Shown here: piece after piece, positions 1-8,032 of the stretch | Layout of the letters: each line of letters opens with the position of its first letter | Position numbering within the stretch: position 1 is the stretch's first letter | Assembly (NCBI GenBank): GCA_028278455.1 | Contig: JANQEH010000243.1 | Span: forward strand, 1-56,718 | From: a bacterium | GTDB taxonomy: Bacteria > SM23-31 | Length of the DNA: 56,718 nucleotides | Direction: 5' to 3' | Notes under the pieces: generated by a model | What the model was told of the DNA's origin: nothing | What the model saw: only the letters and a program-made list of their open reading frames with translations | The model's database searches: none | Position numbers and translations under genes: made by a program

Positions 1-418
1 ATCCGGCACCAAGCCTGCGGTTGAATGCGATACTGATATTCGTCCCGAGAGCTGCGCATAGAAAAGCATCTTTCTGGCATACCAGGTCACCGCCGAGCAA
101 ATGGAGATCCATGGGAATGATTTTTCCGGGATATGGTGCTGCAAAAGCCGCGCGCTTCTTTCCGGATCCTACATTAGTAAAATGGGTAAGAAAGATCGAT
201 TCTCCCGTGAGGACCCGTTTTCCAACATTGAGTAGTTTGTCCATTACTCCACTGGAAGGAGTGGAACCGTCACCCATCTTCGCTTCAAAGGATATTCCGT
301 CTTCCATGTAATTCATGGCTCCGGCTTCAGCGATCACTGTTTCCCGGGGATCGAGCTCTACTTCAACGATCTGCATGTCATCCCCGAATATCTCATGGTC
401 AATAACGTGGCTTTTCAT
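1..418 (-). CDS. AIM24 / TIGR00266 family protein (C-terminus cut by window edge)
   Basis: The frame opens at an ATG at 416-418 and stays open for 139 codons to the left edge, so only the N-terminal part is visible. The start [20 protein letters not shown], followed by [17 protein letters not shown] and later [17 protein letters not shown], matches the AIM24 (TIGR00266, former DUF124) beta-sandwich family. Its biochemical role in bacteria is unknown; the yeast namesake is mitochondrial. A good Shine-Dalgarno AGGAGA lies about 5 nt before the ATG, which supports this start. A 24-bp perfect palindrome sits about 40 bp upstream of the start and may control the gene. Family assignment is by residue pattern only; no catalytic site is known to check. 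Confidence 0.85.
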   Translation of the reverse strand, partial: MKSHVIDHEIFGDDMQIVEVELDPRETVIAEAGAMNYMEDGISFEAKMGDGSTPSSGVMDKLLNVGKRVLTGESIFLTHFTNVGSGKKRAAFAAPYPGKIIPMDLHLLGGDLVCQKDAFLCAALGTNISIAFNRRLGAG

Positions 419-456
419 TGTGTCTCCTGTATATTTTGTTCTATTCTTTTTTTTGT

Positions 457-480
457 AAGAACATGATTTATCATGTTCTT
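457..480. promoter_or_regulatory. 24-bp perfect palindrome, candidate operator upstream of the AIM24 gene
   Basis: AAGAACATGAT and ATCATGTTCTT form an 11-bp perfect inverted repeat separated by TT. It lies 39 bp before the AIM24 start codon. On the minus strand it is followed by an A-run rather than a T-run, so it is not an intrinsic terminator for transcription in the gene's direction. The size and symmetry fit a dimeric repressor site or a leader hairpin. No regulator can be named from the sequence. Confidence 0.5.
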
Positions 481-540
481 TGCAGGTCATTGGTCATATA
501 TGAATTTGATAAATCAATATCCTGCAATAATATTATTCTA

Positions 541-594
541 TTGTCATGCTGAGACTCCCTGCTACGCTGGACCAGGCAAAGTCCAGGATGACAA
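541..594. repeat. Dispersed repeat with TTGTCAT/ATGACAA ends
   Basis: The unit begins TTGTCAT (541-547) and ends ATGACAA (588-594), a 7-bp terminal inverted repeat. The interior contains CTGGACCAGGCAAAGTCCAG, itself partly self-complementary. The pattern resembles the non-coding, hairpin-forming intergenic repeats found in many bacterial genomes. Only one copy is visible here, so the dispersed nature is inferred from the form. Confidence 0.5.
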
Positions 595-640
595 GTTATA
601 ATAATGAATATGTACTCAATTACATCGTTACCGTGTATAC

Positions 641-704
641 GGGAATCCAGCGTCTTTTTTGTGAATATCGCAATTCTGTTTCTGGATCCCTGACAGTGCG
701 GGAA
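641..704. repeat. Inverted intergenic repeat, GGGAATCCAG ... CTGGATCCCTG
   Basis: GGGAATCCAG at 641-650 is complementary, with one base missing, to CTGGATCCC at 682-690. The right arm CTGGATCCCTG followed by GCGGGAACG recurs with few changes at 16178-16202. Two related copies within the window support a dispersed repeat family. It is non-coding and probably palindromic. Confidence 0.5.
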
Positions 705-816
705 CGATTGATTAAATCTATCGCTGTAACTACTGACAATTGTTCTTTTTCCTGTAGATAAAGCAATGATAATGTTATAATTTGGATCTATTCTTCATTA
801 ATAAATAAATCGGTTG

Positions 817-1944
817 TTACAATCTAACGTATTTATTACCCGGAAGTTTCTTTATCAGTCCTTTCAGCTCCAGAGAAAGAAGGTCTGTCAGGATGACCGG
901 GAGTGTAATACCGCTTTTCTGTACCATTGCATCAACTAAAGTAGGTTCATCCTCGATAAGATAATAGACTTTCTTTTCGCTTTCTGAAATATTTATCTCG
1001 CGCCTTTCTCTTTTTTCCTCTTTTATCAGGTTTAATTTCGAAAGCTTGGGTTCGAGTTCAGTAATCACATCATCGGCAGAGAGTACCAGTTTTGCCGCGC
1101 AGTCTCGAATGAGCATGTTTGTTCCTTCGCTTCTTGAACTCGAAACATTACCCGGGACCGCGAATACTTCCTTGTTCTGTTCCAGAGCATATTTTGCCGT
1201 GATCAGTGCACCGCTTTTCTTTGATGCTTCAACGACAACCGTTCCAAGTGACAATCCGCTTATTATTCTGTTCCTCCCGGGAAAATTATCCCTGAGCGGT
1301 TTTGTTCCGAACGGGTATTCGGAAACAACGGCTCCGTTCCCGGTTATTTCATCGTATAACCTTTTGTTCGAAGAAGGATACACATAATCCAGCCCGTTAC
1401 CGAGAACAGCTATTGTTCTGCCCCCTGATCGCAGACAACCCCAGTGGGCATGAGAATCTATCCCCGAAGCCATCCCGCTTACAACTGTGATCCCTTTTGC
1501 GGCAAGGTCGGATGCTATCCTTTCAGCCGTAAGTGTACCATATTCAGAAACATTCCGTGATCCGACTATAGCAACAGAAAACTCATCTTCAGGCTTGTAA
1601 TTTCCGCGGATATAAAGGACAACCGGGGCATCATAGATATTTTTGAGATTCTCAGGGTATTTCTGGTCGTTTATTGGAATTATCTCTGTATTGTATTTTT
1701 CCGCAAGAGCGATCTGCTTATCGATCTTTTCAAAGAAAGATCTGTCTGAGGAATTCTTCTTAAGTCCTTTAATTACTTTACTTGAGAGTACATCATCAAA
1801 ACCTTCAATCCTGCTCAATCCTTTGAACGGGGTATTGAGTAAACTCTCGATATTATCGAATGTTGATATAAGTGTCCTGATCCTTGAGGGACCTAGGTCA
1901 GGAGTGAATTTTAGAAACAGAATATCTCTAACAGAAAAATCCAA
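817..1944 (-). CDS. dprA: DNA-processing protein DprA (Smf)
   Basis: DprA binds incoming single-stranded DNA during natural transformation and loads RecA onto it in the cytoplasm. The 375-residue protein has the Rossmann-like DNA_processg_A core with SGMASGIDSHAHWGCL, AVLGNGLDYVYPS, RDNFPGRNRIISGLS and SGALITAKYALEQN, all hallmarks of the family. The last 65 residues fit the winged-helix tail. The start is a TTG at 1942-1944 with a close upstream GAGGG ribosome site; no in-frame ATG fits the family N-terminus better. It follows obg by 11 bp on the same strand, so the two are probably cotranscribed. No other competence gene is visible in the window. Confidence 0.95.
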   Translation of the reverse strand: MDFSVRDILFLKFTPDLGPSRIRTLISTFDNIESLLNTPFKGLSRIEGFDDVLSSKVIKGLKKNSSDRSFFEKIDKQIALAEKYNTEIIPINDQKYPENLKNIYDAPVVLYIRGNYKPEDEFSVAIVGSRNVSEYGTLTAERIASDLAAKGITVVSGMASGIDSHAHWGCLRSGGRTIAVLGNGLDYVYPSSNKRLYDEITGNGAVVSEYPFGTKPLRDNFPGRNRIISGLSLGTVVVEASKKSGALITAKYALEQNKEVFAVPGNVSSSRSEGTNMLIRDCAAKLVLSADDVITELEPKLSKLNLIKEEKRERREINISESEKKVYYLIEDEPTLVDAMVQKSGITLPVILTDLLSLELKGLIKKLPGNKYVRL

Positions 1945-1955
1945 TTTTCCCTCTG

Positions 1956-2924
1956 TTAATTATTTCGCAATACAGTCTCGCAGCAATAATGTTTTAATTC
2001 TTCCAGTCCAGTCCGGGAAATAGATGAAATAGGGTACACCGGTATACCCCCAATTCGTTTTGGGAATTTTGCATCAGGATCGATATCGGTTTTCGTCAAA
2101 ACGATCAGCATCGGTTTTTCAAGTATCTCCGGATTGAACTTCTTCAGTTCACCCTTTAATACATCAAAAGCCTTCTTCGGATTCTGCTCTGTCATGTCGA
2201 TAAGAAAGAGAAGCATGGATGTTCTTTCGATATGTTTAATAAACTGAATTCCAAGCCCCTTGCCGGTATGCGCACCCTCGATCAGTCCGGGTATATCAGC
2301 GATGACGAAACTCCTGTAGTTAAAACAATCTACAATCCCAAGATTTGGGATCAATGTAGTAAACGGATAATCTGCTATTTTTGGTTTTGCAGAAGAAAGT
2401 ACAGATATCAATGTAGATTTGCCGGCATTTGGAAATCCCACCAATCCTACATCTGCGAGCAGTTTCAATTCGAGCTTGAGAAGCTTTTTTTCACCTTCAC
2501 GGCCAGTTTCGAATTCGCGCGGCGCCCTGTTGGTCGGAGATTTGAAGCGGGCATTCCCCCTGCCGCCTTTTCCTCCGGCAGCTGCAGCAAACCGTTCACC
2601 GTGAGATAAAATTTCTCCGATTACTTTCCCATCTTCACGAAATATTGTTCCCAGAGGTACGGCAATTTCTGCATTTTCACCGTTTTTACCGGTTTTGTTG
2701 CTTCCCTCTCCCGGTGATCCGTTCTTTGCCCTGTAGTGTTTCTTATATTTTGAGTCCATCAGGGTATGCAGGTTTTCATCTCCCACGAAGACCACATCAC
2801 CGCCTTTTCCTCCGTCACCTCCATCCGGCCCGCCTTTCGGAACAAATTTCTCCCTGTGGAAACTCAGGCACCCTGATCCGCCTCTACCCGCGAATACTTC
2901 TATTTCTGCTTCATCAATAAACAT
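1956..2924 (-). CDS. obg: GTPase ObgE/CgtA
   Basis: Obg is an essential GTPase that binds the large ribosomal subunit and links ribosome maturation to stress signalling. The N-terminus is the glycine-rich Obg fold (GGPDGGDGGKGGDVVFVGD, about residues 31-49). The G domain follows, with G1 GFPNAGKST at about 163-171, G2 DYPFTTLIPN, G3 DIPGLIEGAH at about 210 and G4 TKTD. At 322 residues it ends soon after the G domain and lacks the C-terminal OCT extension of some homologues. The start matches the usual MFIDEA N-terminus. It precedes dprA by 11 bp. Confidence 0.97.
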   Translation of the reverse strand: MFIDEAEIEVFAGRGGSGCLSFHREKFVPKGGPDGGDGGKGGDVVFVGDENLHTLMDSKYKKHYRAKNGSPGEGSNKTGKNGENAEIAVPLGTIFREDGKVIGEILSHGERFAAAAGGKGGRGNARFKSPTNRAPREFETGREGEKKLLKLELKLLADVGLVGFPNAGKSTLISVLSSAKPKIADYPFTTLIPNLGIVDCFNYRSFVIADIPGLIEGAHTGKGLGIQFIKHIERTSMLLFLIDMTEQNPKKAFDVLKGELKKFNPEILEKPMLIVLTKTDIDPDAKFPKRIGGIPVYPISSISRTGLEELKHYCCETVLRNN

Positions 2925-3290
2925 ATGACCTTGACCGGTAATTATTTGTCCGGCAGAAAATATAATGATCTAAAATTATAAAACCAAGTAATCTATCTCA
3001 TTGAAAGACGATTTTGCACCAGGAGGTACAGAGATTTATTTAGAGGTAGATTTGAGTATTAGTGCTTTCGAGGTGATAATAAGGAAATAAATATCTTTAT
3101 TAGTACAGTTCTATTCGATGATTAGAGATCGCTGCAGGCTTCAGCATGCGTTTTGTGAATATATAAGGAAATATATCGCAGGCTGAAGCCTGCAGCGATT
3201 GGGAAATACTATTAGATAGTGATCAGGTTATCGATCTGCAGTATAGGTTTTTTTTACCTGAGCAATGCTGCTGCATACAGAATCCTGTTG
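2925..3290. other. Intergenic region holding one large inverted repeat
   Basis: About 366 bp between obg and a methyltransferase gene, A+T-rich and without a plausible gene on either strand. Its only clear structure is the long inverted repeat at 3128-3199. The obg promoter should lie in its left part, but I see no convincing -35/-10 pair. Confidence 0.6.
3128..3199. repeat. Long hairpin repeat with 18-bp perfect arms
   Basis: ATCGCTGCAGGCTTCAGC at 3128-3145 is perfectly complementary to GCTGAAGCCTGCAGCGAT at 3182-3199, with a 36-nt A+T-rich loop between. The right arm contains a nested palindrome GCAGGCTGAAGCCTGC. This GCAGGCT(GA/TC)AGCCTGC type resembles intergenic repeats seen in other bacterial genomes. 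There is no T-run suggesting a terminator and no coding potential. Confidence 0.7.
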
Positions 3291-4022
3291 TTAAAGTTCT
3301 ATTTTAATAATACCGAGATGTTTGCGGATATACTTTAGAATGCAGTAATCAAATCGGTGCTCATTTATCAATTCCATAAATGCTTCATAGACAGGGAAGG
3401 GGTGATCTTCAGTTGCCTCATCCATGACTCTGTCCCTGTCGAGGTCATGAACAAGCATGAATCCCCCGGATCGGAGCATAGGAAAGCCGTTATTTATATC
3501 AGCCTTCGCACCCTCGTAAGTATGGTCACCATCTACAAGGTAGATATCGACCATATTCTCCAGCCGTTTTGCGAAATTCGGGAGCATTTCTTTCGAATCG
3601 CCGTTCATCAGGGCATAACGTACCCTGGATAAACCTGTATTATCTATGTTCCGGCTGGTGATCTCCGGATAGGTGCCTTTCGAATAAGTATCGTTATCAA
3701 TACATATCAATTGAGAGCCGGGATCGTCCTTTATTGCTTCAGCCCAGCATACAGCAGTACCACCTGCGAAAGTACCTACCTCAACTATCTGCTGGGGTTT
3801 GTAATGCTTCCCGAAAGCGTAAATGAACCTGCCGTATCTCGGGTGGTCCTTTCCTCTACCGCCGCGCAGTTTTGATCCCGGTGGGCCGATGAATCCGGGC
3901 GCGATATCATAAGGAGAATTTAGGAATATATCCAGCACTTCCCTGTCGAAACAGTATTTACCATCCACATCGGTATGTATCTTTTTCCTTAGAGAAGCAT
4001 TTTCAAAAAGTTTGTTCAGCAT
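3291..4022 (-). CDS. Class I SAM-dependent methyltransferase (Methyltransf_24-like)
   Basis: The protein carries a class I methyltransferase fold: motif I QIVEVGTFAGGTAVCWAEAI, an acidic strand-2 end LICIDND, and YLVDGDHTYEGAKADI, which is typical of the Methyltransf_24 group. The substrate is unknown; such enzymes often modify sugars or small molecules. The frame can be extended upstream to 4127, but that part runs through a palindromic repeat and reads as junk. I therefore choose the ATG at 4020-4022 (MLNKLFENASLRKK), giving 243 residues. It has no close partner gene. There is no clear Shine-Dalgarno site, so the start is moderately certain. Confidence 0.8.
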   Translation of the reverse strand: MLNKLFENASLRKKIHTDVDGKYCFDREVLDIFLNSPYDIAPGFIGPPGSKLRGGRGKDHPRYGRFIYAFGKHYKPQQIVEVGTFAGGTAVCWAEAIKDDPGSQLICIDNDTYSKGTYPEITSRNIDNTGLSRVRYALMNGDSKEMLPNFAKRLENMVDIYLVDGDHTYEGAKADINNGFPMLRSGGFMLVHDLDRDRVMDEATEDHPFPVYEAFMELINEHRFDYCILKYIRKHLGIIKIEL

Positions 4023-4075
4023 TTTTAGTATCAGATAGAAAAAACCGGACCAAACTACATTACATCCCACTTGTA

Positions 4076-4124
4076 TTCTCCCATCGAAAGGGGAGAAATT
4101 TTTAATTCCCCCATGAGGGGGAAT
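4076..4124. repeat. Tandem palindromes, TTCTCCC/GGGAGAA and ATTCCCCC/GGGGGAAT
   Basis: Two adjacent hairpins lie just upstream of the methyltransferase start. TTCTCCC (4076-4082) pairs with GGGAGAA (4091-4097). ATTCCCCC (4105-4112) pairs with GGGGGAAT (4117-4124) around ATGA. A further CATGGGGGG follows. The arrangement resembles known intergenic repeat families with alternating C- and G-runs. It explains why the open frame extends upstream of the methyltransferase without being coding. Confidence 0.6.
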
Positions 4125-4197
4125 CATGGGGGGTGTTCTCGGTATTTAAAATGAATAAAGTAATATATTTTGTATAAGAAATTTTAATCTACTGAAA

Positions 4198-4233
4198 TTT
4201 AAAAGGGCTCTGTGGCAGGTTACCGCAGAGCCC
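4198..4233 (-). terminator. Rho-independent terminator of icd
   Basis: GGGCTCTGTGG (4205-4215) and CCGCAGAGCCC (4223-4233) form an 11-bp stem with one G-T pair. Read on the minus strand it is followed by TTTT. It lies about 24 bp after the icd stop codon, so it is the expected end of that transcript. Confidence 0.8.
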
Positions 4234-4256
4234 GATCAAATTTTCAAAAATAATTA

Positions 4257-5507
4257 TTACATATTTTTTACGATCTCTTTACCGAATTCGGAACACTTCA
4301 GCAGTGTAGCGCCGTCCATCTGGCGTTCAAGGTCATATGTAACTGTTTTATTCTTGATTGTAGTTTCGATGCCCTTGTAAACCAGGTCTCTTGCTTCATC
4401 CCAGCCGAGATATTCAAGCATCAGTGCGCCTGAAAGGATCATTGAACCTGGATTGACCTTATCCTGACCGGCATACTTAGGAGCTGTACCGTGAGTAGCT
4501 TCAAACAGTCCGATAGTATCACCTATATTTGCGCCGGGTGCCATTCCGAGTCCACCGACCTGTGCGGCAGCAGCATCGGAGAGGTAGTCGCCATTAAGAT
4601 TTGATGTCGCTACTACGTCATACTCATCAGAACGGGTGAGGATCTGCTGGAACATACTGTCAGCGATTCTGTCCTTGATAACGATCTTTCCGTCAGGAAC
4701 TTTACCGTTATGTTTATCCCAGAGGTCAGCTTCGGAAATAGTCTTGTCTCCGAATTCTTCCTTTGCTAGCTGGTAACCCCAGTCTGTAAAAGCGCCTTCG
4801 GTGAACTTCATGATATTGCCTTTATGCATAAGGGTTACGCTTGAGCGGTTTCTTTCGATAGCATAATTAATTGCTTTTCTGACAATCTGATAGGTTCCGG
4901 TTATACTGATCGGTTTGATGCCGACACCGGAATCGTCTCTCATCTTGGTGACGCCCATTTCGCTTTTTAGAAAATTGATTACCTTTTTGACTTCTTCTGT
5001 ACCCTGTTTCCATTCGATACCCGCATATACGTCTTCAGTGTTCTCACGGAAAAGAACTATATCGAGTTTTTCAGGAGCTTTTACCGGGCTTGGTGTTCCT
5101 TCGAAATAACGTACTGGACGAACACAGGCATAGAGATTCAGCAGTTGTCTGAGGGAAACATTCAGACTTCTGAAACCGCCTCCAACCGGTGTTGTCAGGG
5201 GGCCCTTGATCGCGACTAAGTAGTGTGTGATTGCATCCAGGGTGTCCTGCGGCAGATATTCACCGTATTTACCATTTGCCTTTTCACCGGCATATACTTC
5301 GAGCCATTCGATCTTTTTTGAACCGTTATAAGCTTTTTCAACTGCTCCGTCAAGGACTAATTGACACGCATACCAAAGATCCGGTCCAATTCCGTCTCCT
5401 TCAATAAAGGGAATGATCGGATTATCAGGTATAACAAGTTTTCCGTTCGCATCGACAGTGATTTTTTCTCCGTTAGCAGGGTGTTCAATCTTGTCAAATT
5501 TCTCCAT
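4257..5507 (-). CDS. icd: NADP-dependent isocitrate dehydrogenase
   Basis: The enzyme converts isocitrate to 2-oxoglutarate and CO2 in the TCA cycle. The 416-residue length and sequence match the homodimeric E. coli-type enzyme. The substrate loop [13 protein letters not shown] contains Ser114, equivalent to the serine phosphorylated by AceK in E. coli. [17 protein letters not shown] carries the Lys-Tyr pair that selects NADP over NAD. The ATG at 5507 has an AGAGG ribosome site a few bases upstream. The gene is apparently monocistronic, with its own terminator at 4198-4233. No glyoxylate-bypass gene or aceK is visible nearby. Confidence 0.97.
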   Translation of the reverse strand: MEKFDKIEHPANGEKITVDANGKLVIPDNPIIPFIEGDGIGPDLWYACQLVLDGAVEKAYNGSKKIEWLEVYAGEKANGKYGEYLPQDTLDAITHYLVAIKGPLTTPVGGGFRSLNVSLRQLLNLYACVRPVRYFEGTPSPVKAPEKLDIVLFRENTEDVYAGIEWKQGTEEVKKVINFLKSEMGVTKMRDDSGVGIKPISITGTYQIVRKAINYAIERNRSSVTLMHKGNIMKFTEGAFTDWGYQLAKEEFGDKTISEADLWDKHNGKVPDGKIVIKDRIADSMFQQILTRSDEYDVVATSNLNGDYLSDAAAAQVGGLGMAPGANIGDTIGLFEATHGTAPKYAGQDKVNPGSMILSGALMLEYLGWDEARDLVYKGIETTIKNKTVTYDLERQMDGATLLKCSEFGKEIVKNM

Positions 5508-5620
5508 AATTAACCTCTTATATTTTCTGTTCTATCTTGATTGATTTCAAATAACGTATGATTTTTGCCGGGATTCTTAACAATAGGATCTAATTCCTGA
5601 GATCAGGAAGGGTATTGCAG

Positions 5621-5812
5621 CTATCTATTTTCAAATCCAAGGCAGTATTGATGACCACCGGTGTAATCGCCCGGAAATTTCCCCCTGCAGACTCCTTCTC
5701 GCAGTTTGGCAGGTTTCTTTGGATCAGAAGTGCTTCTTTCTTCCCAGAACTTACAGTTCAAGCAACTTGCTTCATATTCAAGATCCAGAGATTTCTTCTT
5801 CTTCTTAGCCAT
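5621..5812 (-). CDS. Small cysteine-rich hypothetical protein
   Basis: A 63-residue frame starting MAKKKKKSLDLEYEASC contains CLNCKFWEE, a later GVCRG and a terminal YCLGFENR. The four cysteines (a CxxC pair plus two single ones) with CKFW suggest a small metal- or Fe-S-binding domain, similar in form to other tiny CxxCKxW proteins. The lysine-rich start suggests a cytosolic, possibly nucleic-acid-binding protein. No Shine-Dalgarno site is clear. It stands alone between icd and the aldolase gene on the same strand. The cysteine pattern and clean start and stop argue that it is real; the function is unknown. Confidence 0.55.
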   Translation of the reverse strand: MAKKKKKSLDLEYEASCLNCKFWEERSTSDPKKPAKLREGVCRGKFPGDYTGGHQYCLGFENR

Positions 5813-5957
5813 CTATATCGATCTGATTAATGATAAATCACAAATTAATAATTAATCAATTAAAGTGCAACTAAATTTGACTTTAAGGCAATATTTATGA
5901 GACTTCTGTTAAAATGTAGGAGATATGAAAGCAAATCGATGAAAAATCCGGTTCCGG

Positions 5958-6737
5958 TTATTGAGTAAACCGTTTCAGAACAGTCTTCACAAGATCATCA
6001 ATATCATTGTCCGAGACAATACCTCCTGCTGAACTCTTATTTCCATTTAAAACGCATGCATCTCCAACGCAATCTTCACAGTCCCAACATAGTGGGAATG
6101 GCCCGGTACCACCCATCTTTTCCCTGATCTCAACTAATTTTTTTACTTCGGTTTTAGGTAGAACTTTCTCGCCACCGAGTGTTCTGGCAATGAAACTGAT
6201 CCTGGCGATATGTTCAACTCTTTCCATTTTCCAGTATGCATCCATAACATCTTTTCCGGCTGTGACTGCTCCGTGGTTTGCAAGTAATATCGCATCACAC
6301 TCAACTGCCAGGCCTGTTATAGAGTCAACCAATTCCTGTGTTGAAGGAGTACCATACTCTGCAAGGGGAATTGCACCTATTGTCAGTATAACTTCCGGGA
6401 ATACGCATTTTTCCAGTGAAAGCCCTGCTGTGGCAAATCCGGTGCAATAAGGCGGGTGAGCATGTACCACTGCCCTGATGTCAGGACGTTTATTATAGTA
6501 ACCGAGATGCATCATGATCTCTGATGATGGATTCAGCTTCCCGCTGATCTTCTTGCCTTCCCTGTCTGTAACGACAAGATCATCCCTTTTCAGAATCCCT
6601 TTGTTTATCCCTGTGGGAGTAGCAAGGACGGTCTTATCGTCTATCAGTGCAGAGATATTACCGTCATTCGAGGAGACAAATCCTTTCCTGTCCAGCCTTT
6701 GCCCTGCTTCGAGTATCTGTCTTCTTATCTGTTCCAT
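5958..6737 (-). CDS. Class II aldolase (fuculose-phosphate aldolase type) with Cys cluster and encapsulation-like tail
   Basis: Residues 1-210 are a class II aldolase/adducin domain, the family that splits L-fuculose- or L-rhamnulose-1-phosphate into lactaldehyde and DHAP. The zinc ligands are visible as His92 and His94 in HAHPP and His155 in NHGA, with the catalytic Glu73 in SSEIMMH; the numbering matches E. coli FucA. Beyond the usual domain, residues 217-228 read CWDCEDCVGDAC, a CX2CX2CX4C cluster that could bind Fe-S or zinc. A Gly/Ser linker leads to a terminal amphipathic helix, VSDNDIDDLVKTVLKRF (241-257), of the kind that targets cargo to microcompartments. The gene directly follows serS (8-bp gap) and uses its ATG with an AAGGA site. 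The substrate is inferred. Confidence 0.85.
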   Translation of the reverse strand: MEQIRRQILEAGQRLDRKGFVSSNDGNISALIDDKTVLATPTGINKGILKRDDLVVTDREGKKISGKLNPSSEIMMHLGYYNKRPDIRAVVHAHPPYCTGFATAGLSLEKCVFPEVILTIGAIPLAEYGTPSTQELVDSITGLAVECDAILLANHGAVTAGKDVMDAYWKMERVEHIARISFIARTLGGEKVLPKTEVKKLVEIREKMGGTGPFPLCWDCEDCVGDACVLNGNKSSAGGIVSDNDIDDLVKTVLKRFTQ

Positions 6738-6745
6738 TTTATTCC

Positions 6746-8014
6746 TTACTTAATTAGATCTGTGCTCATATAAGTCTGCAGGGCCTGAGGTACGGATACG
6801 CTTCCGTCGTCGTTCTGATAAGATTCAAGTATCGCTATAAGCAGCCTGGGAGTTGCAACTCCAGAACCGTTCAATGTGTGTATAAAGTCGACCTTGCCGT
6901 CTGAATTCCTTCGGTATCTGATCCCTATCCTTCTGGCTTGAAAATCTTCAAAATTGCTGCAGCTCGAGACTTCGAGATATTTTTCCTGGGCTGGAGACCA
7001 GACCTCGATATCGTAAGTCTTGGCTGATGCAAAACTCAGGTCCCCTGTACATAATTCTATCACCCGGTAATGGATGTTGAGAGCCTGAAGGATCTCTTCC
7101 GCGTTTTTTAGCAGATTTTCAAGTTCATCATATGAGGATTCAGGTGTTACAAACTTTACCATCTCGACTTTATTGAACTGATGTACTCTCTGGAATCCCC
7201 GGGTATCCTTTCCGTATGAACCCGCCTCACGCCTGAAACAGGCTGAATATGCTGTCAGGTAGATAGGCAGGTCATCATTTTTGAGAATCTCGTTTTTATA
7301 GATATTCGTAACCGGTACTTCTGCAGTCGGGATCAGGAACAGGTCATCGACTCCGCAATAGTACATATCGTCTTCCAGTTTCGGTAGCTGGCCGGTACCC
7401 GCTGCAGAATCACGGTTGACAATGAAAGGAGGAAACACTTCTTTGTAACCATGCTTTTCCACGTGGAAATCAAGCATGAAATTTATAAGCGATCTTTCGA
7501 GCTTCGCCCCTGTTCCAGTGTAGAGAGGAAAACCGCTGCCGGTAATTTTTGATCCACGCTGAAAATCAAACAGCCCCAGATCGTGTCCGATTTTGAAGTG
7601 GTCTTTTACCGGAAAATCGAATTCCGGTTTCTCACCCCACTTAAAAAGTTCAACATTCTCGTCCTCCGAGATTCCGACAGGAGCTGTTTCTGAGGCTAAA
7701 TTTGGAATAGTGAACAGGATCTGATCGATCTTCGACGAAATATCATTTATTCTGTGATCGAATTCCTTAACATTTTTGGCAACGGTCTGCATTTCTACGA
7801 TCAGCTCTGTGGCATCTTCCTTGTTCTTCTTCAGATCTGCGATTTCTCTTGAAACTACATTTCTTCGGTGTTTGAGTTTTTCTGCTTCTTCGAGAAATCC
7901 TCTTCTCTCCCTGTCAAGGTCTAGAAGATTATCAATGTTTTCTTTATGTCCTTTGTTATGAAGTCCAGTCCGGACAGTATCAGAATTTTCTCTGATAAAT
8001 TTTAGATCAAGCAT
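6746..8014 (-). CDS. serS: Seryl-tRNA synthetase
   Basis: Class II synthetase that charges tRNA-Ser. The 422 residues show the N-terminal antiparallel coiled-coil arm (about 30-100, rich in Lys/Glu), then the catalytic domain with motif 2 (CFRREAGSYGKDTRGFQRVH) and motif 3 (NGSGVATPRLLIAILE). The start MLDLKFIRENSDTVR is the usual one for the family, and TGAGGAAA lies just upstream. It is followed at once by the aldolase gene on the same strand. Confidence 0.98.
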   Translation of the reverse strand: MLDLKFIRENSDTVRTGLHNKGHKENIDNLLDLDRERRGFLEEAEKLKHRRNVVSREIADLKKNKEDATELIVEMQTVAKNVKEFDHRINDISSKIDQILFTIPNLASETAPVGISEDENVELFKWGEKPEFDFPVKDHFKIGHDLGLFDFQRGSKITGSGFPLYTGTGAKLERSLINFMLDFHVEKHGYKEVFPPFIVNRDSAAGTGQLPKLEDDMYYCGVDDLFLIPTAEVPVTNIYKNEILKNDDLPIYLTAYSACFRREAGSYGKDTRGFQRVHQFNKVEMVKFVTPESSYDELENLLKNAEEILQALNIHYRVIELCTGDLSFASAKTYDIEVWSPAQEKYLEVSSCSNFEDFQARRIGIRYRRNSDGKVDFIHTLNGSGVATPRLLIAILESYQNDDGSVSVPQALQTYMSTDLIK

Positions 8015-8032
8015 AGATCAATTTCCTCAGTT

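Larger units (their letters stand above)
419..816. other. Intergenic region with palindrome and decayed repeats
   Basis: This stretch of about 400 bp lies between the starting AIM24 gene and the 3' end of dprA. I see no convincing gene. It holds the AIM24 ribosome binding site, a perfect 24-bp palindrome and two hairpin-forming repeat elements, each listed separately. The rest is A+T-rich. A short plus-strand frame at 546-761 reads through the repeats and looks non-coding. Confidence 0.7.

Noticed and set aside
546..761. A 71-codon plus-strand frame
   Set aside because: It reads through two hairpin repeats in non-coding DNA and has no ribosome binding site or recognisable domain.
3128..3199. 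Intrinsic terminator for the genes around 3 kb
   Set aside because: The arms are too long, the loop is 36 nt and there is no T-run on either side; it is better explained as a dispersed repeat.
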